Positions 59,061-64,000 of a stretch of DNA of 64,000 nucleotides are shown in pieces. Every line of letters begins with the position of its first letter. Within the stretch, counting starts at the first letter, position 1. The position numbers and the translations under genes are program-made. The notes beneath the pieces are model-generated. The model was not told the DNA's origin, did not search any database, and saw only the letters and a list, made by a program, of their open reading frames with translations. Source of the DNA: Zygnema cylindricum. Lineage: Eukaryota; Streptophyta; Zygnematophyceae; Zygnematales; Zygnemataceae. Where the stretch lies: contig JBBHKE010002123.1 of NCBI GenBank assembly GCA_037447655.1, positions 1 through 64,000 on the forward strand, written 5' to 3'.

Positions 59061-59663
59061 TTAGCTAAATCCTCCATATCCGTTCACTTTCTCATCGGAT
59101 GCGAGGTCCAAACCCCTCACCGAAGAATGTCGAATCACCTTTTTCAAACTTACCTCTGATGTGTGATACATCTGGTGATGCCATAAGGTAAGATCACCTT
59201 TCAACTCCGAAATTTGGTGTGAAATTCCCTTGCTGTGAACTTTAGATTTCGGCCTCCTCCATAAGAGCCGGCTATTATTCGCATCCGTTACAACCCCTTC
59301 TCCAATTACATTCCCCTTCTCATTCTTAATCTCAATAGATTGATCACCCGTCGCAAGTGAGCTTCCACCAATCCGTTGGATTTGTGGAACACTTAACAAA
59401 TTAACCGAACCGTCCGGAATATAAAGAGTACTTTGAATACGATACTCTGTCAATTTCTCCTTCTCATCATCATCCCGTGAAAGGAGATCAAGCCGAACCG
59501 TGCCAACCACGTCAACCGAAATGACATGGCCGCTTGCTACCGCAATAAAATTCAAAAACGTGAGTTCCCTCATGTTATCAAACAAGGTGGCATCAGTGCA
59601 AACATGATGGGATGCCCCAGTATCAATAACCCACTCTTTCTCTGAATTTTTGCCGCTATTCAC
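59061..59663 (-). pseudogene. copia aspartic protease and pre-integrase domain
   Basis: An open frame with EWVIDTGASHHVCTDA (catalytic DTG), LYIPDGSVNLLSVPQI and LWHHQMYHTSEVSLKK. This is the longest uninterrupted piece of the element; the frame stops at 59061 before integrase. Confidence 0.85.
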
Positions 59664-60657
59664 GGAATCAAGGGTAAGGTTAAGAACCGAAAAATCATCA
59701 CCGGTTTCATTACCATAGTCAAAGTAATTTGCATTACCATAACCACGACCGCGCCGTGGTTTCCTCCTCAGCCGCCACCTCGGCCGCCTCTATCACCTCC
59801 TCTACCTCTTCTTCCACCTCCGGAATCTCCATTCTTCGCATAATATTAAGGGCTCGTATGCCCCCACTTTCCGTAGAAATGACATTGTTTGTCCTTATCC
59901 GGACTAAAGGAAGAAAAATGTCCATGCCGGTTACACTTGTCGCATATCACATTGGAAAGATCCCAAGGGCCTTTCGATCGACGATCTTGCTTGTTCGTGT
60001 TGCCTCAGTCGCCACCACAACCTTTCGGACCACCTCCTCTACCACCCTCTCTACCACTGGAAAAATTGAGATCCGGAGTTTCAGAAGTAAAAGAGTTAAG
60101 ACCTCCTCCTCCTCCACTTGAAGAGGCCGTTGGAGTTCCCTCCGATATTTTGAAAAATTATCCGCTTTCGCTCGTTAAATAACTTTAAGGTGCGAAAGCT
60201 TGTCCGGTAAAGCGTTAAGAAAAACACTTAATTTATCCGCATCTAAGATAACTTGGCCATTGTTGATTAATTGCTTGAGTATAATATTGAAGCGCTTAAC
60301 GGCATCATCCATCAATTCATTTGGTTTGATTTTGTAATTCATAAAGGTCGTATAAACACACTGACCCTTGTTCTCAATGCCTTTCTCATATTGGTCCTCA
60401 AATGCTTGCCAACACTCATGTGCCGTGCGTGAGCAAGGAAATGGTCAAAAACGGAAAAAGTACAATTTTTCATCAAACCATTTGCTGCCGCAACATCCTT
60501 TAACATCCATTGAGCACTTTCCTTGCTCTCGATTGGCATTTTCTCCTCTCCATTGACAATCCTCCAAAGCCTTTTGAGAATTAGTTGTCCTGAGATAAAC
60601 TTATTTCACACGGCATAATTAGTGTCATTAAAGGCCACAGATTTCCTCGACATATTA

Positions 60658-60876
60658 TTATTTTCTTTGTTTTCCTTCGTCAAAATCCAAATCTTCTTCT
60701 AACTTTGCTTTTCCCTTCTTAATCCTCCCTTTTCTCTCACTCTCACCAGCTCCTCCTCTGAAAGGATCGGCAACTGGAACTAGATTCTCTTCTCTTCTCT
60801 CACTTGGTTGGGATTGAAAACGGGTATCTAAATATCGCATTAATGTGTCAAACATTTTTTCAAATTTATCTTCCAT
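60658..60876 (-). pseudogene. Leading open frame of the copia element
   Basis: 72 codons beginning MEDKFEKMFDTLMRYLDTRF, basic and acidic in turn, in the position of the gag N-terminus about 130 bp after the primer site. The following gag region (PIESKESAQWMLKDVAAANG) is in other frames with stops. Confidence 0.6.
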
Positions 60877-61004
60877 ATTCCGATTCTCCTCAAATTGATA
60901 ACCCGAAAAACTGAACTCTCTCTCTGTCTCTCAGTAGACGACATGGGGGAAGGATTATTTATATTCTTCTTCCTCCCCATGCGTTCTCTATCTCCAAAGC
61001 ACTA

Positions 61005-61017
61005 GCGCTGATAGCAA
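61005..61017 (-). other. Primer-binding site of the copia element
   Basis: TGCTATCAGCGC matches 10 of 12 bases of the initiator-Met type site TGGTATCAGAGC. It lies directly after the LTR end GATCCAACA. Confidence 0.65.
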
Positions 61018-61018
61018 T

Positions 61019-61258
61019 TGTTGGATCTTAAAAATAAACATTCACTCAAAATAAATACATCAAAATTGAGAAAAACATTCACATCGTAAGCTCATAAAAG
61101 ACAAGAGGTATAATCGTCCAAAAATAATTATAAGTGTTCTTGGCCGAAGCCTCTTTATATCATCTCTCTGCTCTCTCTTCTCTCTCTTAATTAATCCCTA
61201 CTCTAAGATTTATACTCGCAGCTGTACACCGCTGTCTATATACTCTGCTACTCTGCAC
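61019..61258 (-). repeat. 5' LTR of the copia element (interrupted by a MITE)
   Basis: On the minus strand the LTR ends ...GATCCAACA at 61019, next to the primer site. Going upstream it reaches a MITE at 61259. The original LTR start may be the TGTTATGTG on the far side of the MITE (61471). No second LTR is present to compare with. Confidence 0.55.
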
Positions 61259-61462
61259 TACACCTTGAATCGTTATTAGCGTATAGAAATTATTGGTGTA
61301 AAGAAAAAATTAGCGTCATTCATTCTAATTTAGTGCCAGGAGACGTGGCAGATTATGGTCCACGTCCTTAAATAGTGTATTTTATTATATTTAAGGTATC
61401 AATGTCAAAATCTTGGGGTGCCGATATAGCGTACATAAGGCTAATAACGAATCACTGTGTAA
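61259..61462. mobile_element. MITE derived from the 5.4 kb TIR transposon, copy 4
   Basis: 204 bp flanked by TA. The left part (CTTGAATCGTTATTAGCGTA, GAAATTATTGGTGTA, TTAGCGTCATTCATTC) matches the inverted right end of the 16.03-21.45 kb element. The right part (ATGTCAAAATCTTGGGGTGC, CGATATAGCGTACATAAGGC) matches its inverted left end. It is thus an internal-deletion derivative, in reverse orientation. Confidence 0.82.
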
Positions 61463-62699
61463 CACATAACAATGTACGACAAGCAAGACTAGCATGACGA
61501 CAAACTCTGTCCCTAGCAAGACTAGCATGACGTACACTGCACTGAAACTTCCACAAAAGAAGGCGCACTCGCTTTCTTCCTTCAAAACGCAAAACTTTTT
61601 CCGCAAAAGTGAGCGTTGCACGAAAAAAAGTACCTGCACAACACGAAACGAAAACACTGTTCACAAAACAAAAGTGACGCGAAACGAAATAGTACATTTC
61701 GTTCGCGGACGCCTTAAATAGTGCCACGAAACGACATCGCACATTTCGTACGATGACGCGGCACTTCACGTCAAACAAATAATTGTCGGTATGCCGCTTC
61801 GCGATATATTGGCGATCTCGGCAAAATCCCAACGGTGCCGGTTAACAACCAATAAAAAAAACGACCTACGGTAAACAACCTACGTGGTTTTTTTGATTTT
61901 TTTGATTGGTTACCACGCAGCCTTTTGTTTACACATCGTCAAAGATTCTTCAAGCGCAAGATCTGAATGTTATTTATCTCACGAAAATTAATATTTGGAA
62001 AAGCGCACTAAATGTGAGAGCATCGTATATCGTTGCCTAGATTGTGTATTTAGTGTTGTGTATCGGGTAAAAACTTATCGCTATAAAACCGATACACATA
62101 GTTAACGTTTATCGAACGGTGAGGGGTATCAATGTATCCGTACAAATAGTACGGACTTTAGGGTACAGAAATAACGTACGTAATGAATAAGTAGATGTTG
62201 TGAGAGGTAAGGGGGAGGGGGGCTTTTCAAATATTTTTCTCAATCAATTCGGACCGGAGTACGAAGTTATCGCCGATACTTATCGAAAACACAGATACCT
62301 AATTACCTATACATCGTGCCAATATATTGATTATCGGTAGGCCGAAAAAAGGGGCATAGTTATCGACAAATCGGTACCGATGTACATCACTAGTTGTAAT
62401 GTTTTAAAACAGAGGAGCGTCAAATGCTTTCCTCTGCCAAAGTGTTCGTAGTGGCTTTTGGACGATTTGGATGCAATCTGGTGATTGCTATTTGAAGGAA
62501 AGATTTTCAACTTCTTATTCACGATTCCCAGTTGATAATCCAAGAAGTGTGTGCAAGAAAAGTTATTTTAATTGGTGAAAAAAACTAAGAAAAAGTTACA
62601 TTTAGCCATGTAATGACGAGCGCCAATTTTTTTAGCTATACACAGTGTACTTAAGCTCGCAATGGCCGATTCCTATTGCCAACATTTACATTGTTTTAA

Positions 62700-62770
62700 A
62701 GCCAAGAGCCATTGGAGCCATTTAGAGCCAATTAGAGCCAATTAGAGCCATTTAGAGCCATTTAAAAGCA
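62700..62770. repeat. AGAGCCATTT minisatellite
   Basis: About six units of 10-11 bp: GAGCCATTG, GAGCCATTTA, GAGCCAATTA. Confidence 0.85.
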
Positions 62771-63203
62771 ATTCACTTCAACTCTATCTATTCACATCCT
62801 TGTAACACCAGCTAGTAACTTTTTCTATCAAATCACATCGGTACAAGACAATTCAAATCGATTCTTGATCCACATCAACTTAAATCAATTCGCATCTTAC
62901 GCATTATTAAAATTTCCGTCAATTTATTCATATAAACTCAAAACAATTCACATCAGTCCACATTTACTCATTTTCGACAAATTTTAATCAAAATTTGTCC
63001 CTTTTTTTGGAAATTGTCAGATGTCAATTTCTATCCCCGAAATTTGAAAACTTCTTTCAAACGAAAACCTTCTGCTTCTGACAAATTAGCTGCTGTCACG
63101 TCTTCTCAGAAAATAAAAAAACCAAGAAAGTTTGTTCACGTCTTTTACTGTTACTATTCGACGAGGTCCCAAAAGGAAAACGAAATGCAAAAGAAACAAA
63201 TAG

Positions 63204-63205
<2 letters not shown>

Positions 63206-63283
<78 letters not shown>

Positions 63284-63304
63284 CACAAATACATATATAT
63301 ATAT
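63206..63304. repeat. (AT)n microsatellite
   Basis: A near-perfect TATATA run of about 70 bp followed by a shorter imperfect one. The Tyr/Ile-repeat open frames over it are not genes. Confidence 0.95.
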
Positions 63305-63431
63305 GAACTTCTCCTCCAATTTTCATAGCTTTTGTTAGCATTACGAAGGTAAAGTAACTTGTTCAACCATATAAAACCATAAAACCATATAAAATAAATA
63401 CAAGCCTATTGGGTTTTTTTTTTTTTTTTAA

Positions 63432-63749
63432 TTAAAAAAACTTGGCTACCTCGGTCCACAAAGCACTATTATCTAAAACGGTTTCACTCGAATAGGGATG
63501 TCGATAAGTTGATGGTCTGAAAAGGTAATCGGCTGGAACACTCGAATTAGAAGGGCTATAACTTTGAATCAAAGTAAAACTCAAATCCGCACTTAGAGGA
63601 AATTGTTTTGGTTCATTATCAAAAATGCCCCGAAGATCATAAGCTAACAGATTAGCTAAAGAATATACGATTCCAGAAGTTCCTGCGGAATAAGCCATAG
63701 GGACTCCACTGAAACCTCCTACAGTAACACTTCGAACTTTTGCAAATTC
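63432..63749 (-). CDS. S41-peptidase-like protein, last exon (gene continues past the window)
   Basis: It starts at an AG acceptor (TTTTCCCTTTTCAG) at 63750 and ends at a TAA at 63432, about 105 residues. Segments VRSVTVGGFSGVPMAYSAGT, SLANLLAYDLR and PADYLFRPSTYRHPYSSETV followed by ALWTEVAKFF resemble the C-terminal end of secreted S41-like peptidases (a GG.PG.PM block, then a P(A/S)DYR.YT...LW terminus). Upstream exons are beyond 64000. It cannot be the end of the gene whose first exon is at 48182, because a minus-strand gene runs toward lower coordinates; it is a second copy, or the scaffold order is wrong. The family call is an inference. Confidence 0.55.
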   Translation of the reverse strand, partial: EFAKVRSVTVGGFSGVPMAYSAGTSGIVYSLANLLAYDLRGIFDNEPKQFPLSADLSFTLIQSYSPSNSSVPADYLFRPSTYRHPYSSETVLDNSALWTEVAKFF

Positions 63750-64000
63750 CTGAAAAGGGAAAAGAGGAAGCAACAGCTCTAAAAAAAAAAATTGCAACAT
63801 TGTCACAAATTGTCACATATTGTCACATATTGTTGTTTAATACGAAGGAGAGTCGTTTTGATTTTGATTTAAGGACATATAGTTTCTAAGTAGAGAAAAA
63901 AAAATGCTGTTAAGTGAATAAGAATTTCCCACATTGAACCTTCACAAAATCTAGGAGACACACGCAAAAAAAAAAAAAAAAAAAAAACGACACACAAACA

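Larger units (their letters stand above)
55931..61019 (-). mobile_element. Ty1/copia retrotransposon, 3'-truncated and decayed
   Basis: In 5'-3' order on the minus strand: primer site after the LTR (about 61017), gag (60876 to about 59740), protease with WVIDTGASHH (about 59620), GAG-pre-integrase LWHHQMYH (about 59180), integrase (VHIDLCG, SDNGGEF; about 59010-58200), linker, then the first part of reverse transcriptase (about 56390-55931: AKWVFKTKPGA, VHKMDVEAPFLNGELEEEV, LYGFKQAP). The order PR-IN-RT is diagnostic for copia. Several stops and frameshifts exist in gag, integrase and RT. The rest of RT, RNase H and the 3' LTR are absent. About 1.47 kb at 56384-57853 looks like a secondary insertion. 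Confidence 0.88.
61463..63431. other. AT-rich intergenic region
   Basis: No gene is recognised. It contains GTAC-type words (61700-62200), the AGAGCCATTT minisatellite and the AT microsatellite listed separately. Confidence 0.5.

Noticed and set aside
63014-63366. Tyr/Ile-repeat frames on both strands
   Set aside because: They are translations of the (AT)n microsatellite.

Overview
This is a eukaryotic nuclear window with a plant (green-lineage) signature: genes split by GT-AG introns, telo-box motifs (AAACCCTA) near gene starts, a plant-type TMEM185-like/RING protein, Ty1/copia retrotransposons with initiator-Met tRNA primer sites, and many small TIR transposons. The proteins are recognisable but fairly divergent from angiosperm versions, so an early-diverging streptophyte (alga or bryophyte grade) is my inference, at low confidence. 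There is one assembly gap (10 Ns at 47607-47616).

Layout. 3.05-8.84 kb (-): five-exon DUF212/divergent PAP2 membrane protein, with two MITEs in its introns. 9.68-13.32 kb (+): C-terminal part of an AzgA/NCS2-type purine permease whose promoter and first exon lie in the left end of a DNA transposon. 16.03-21.45 kb: what looks like a full-length 5.4 kb copy of that transposon. 21.5-22.4 kb: another TIR element. 22.78-31.23 kb (+): a 14-exon gene for a 493-residue multi-pass membrane RING-HC protein. 33.24-38.57 kb (-): five-exon spliceosome factor CWC22 with a very long simple-repeat-coded Arg/Glu-rich N-terminus. 38.8-42.4 kb: dispersed repeats. 43.46-45.03 kb (-): five-exon ribosomal protein eS24 (RPS24). 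46-47.6 kb: a TIR element, then a (TTTTTTAGGG)n telomere-like tract running into the gap. 47.71-48.18 kb (-): first exon of a secreted S41-peptidase-like protein, cut off at the gap. 48.7-52.3 kb: tandem and TIR repeats. 52.3-54.1 kb (-): decayed copia gag with primer site and a tRNA-like sequence. 55.9-61.3 kb (-): decayed copia element with LTR, primer site, protease, integrase and the start of reverse transcriptase, truncated in a GA-rich tract. 63.43-63.75 kb (-): last exon of a second S41-like gene that continues past the window.

The five well-supported genes are unrelated housekeeping functions (membrane lipid-phosphatase-like protein, purine uptake, ubiquitin ligation, splicing, translation); nothing suggests an operon or pathway cluster. 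I reconstructed exons by hand from splice sites and reading phase, and every complete reconstruction closes in frame. The most unusual features are: (1) the transposon-derived 5' end of the permease gene, (2) MITEs that can be tied to a specific 5.4 kb parent inside the same window, (3) repeated local duplications of exon/splice-site boundaries in three genes, and (4) the 10-mer telomere-like array.
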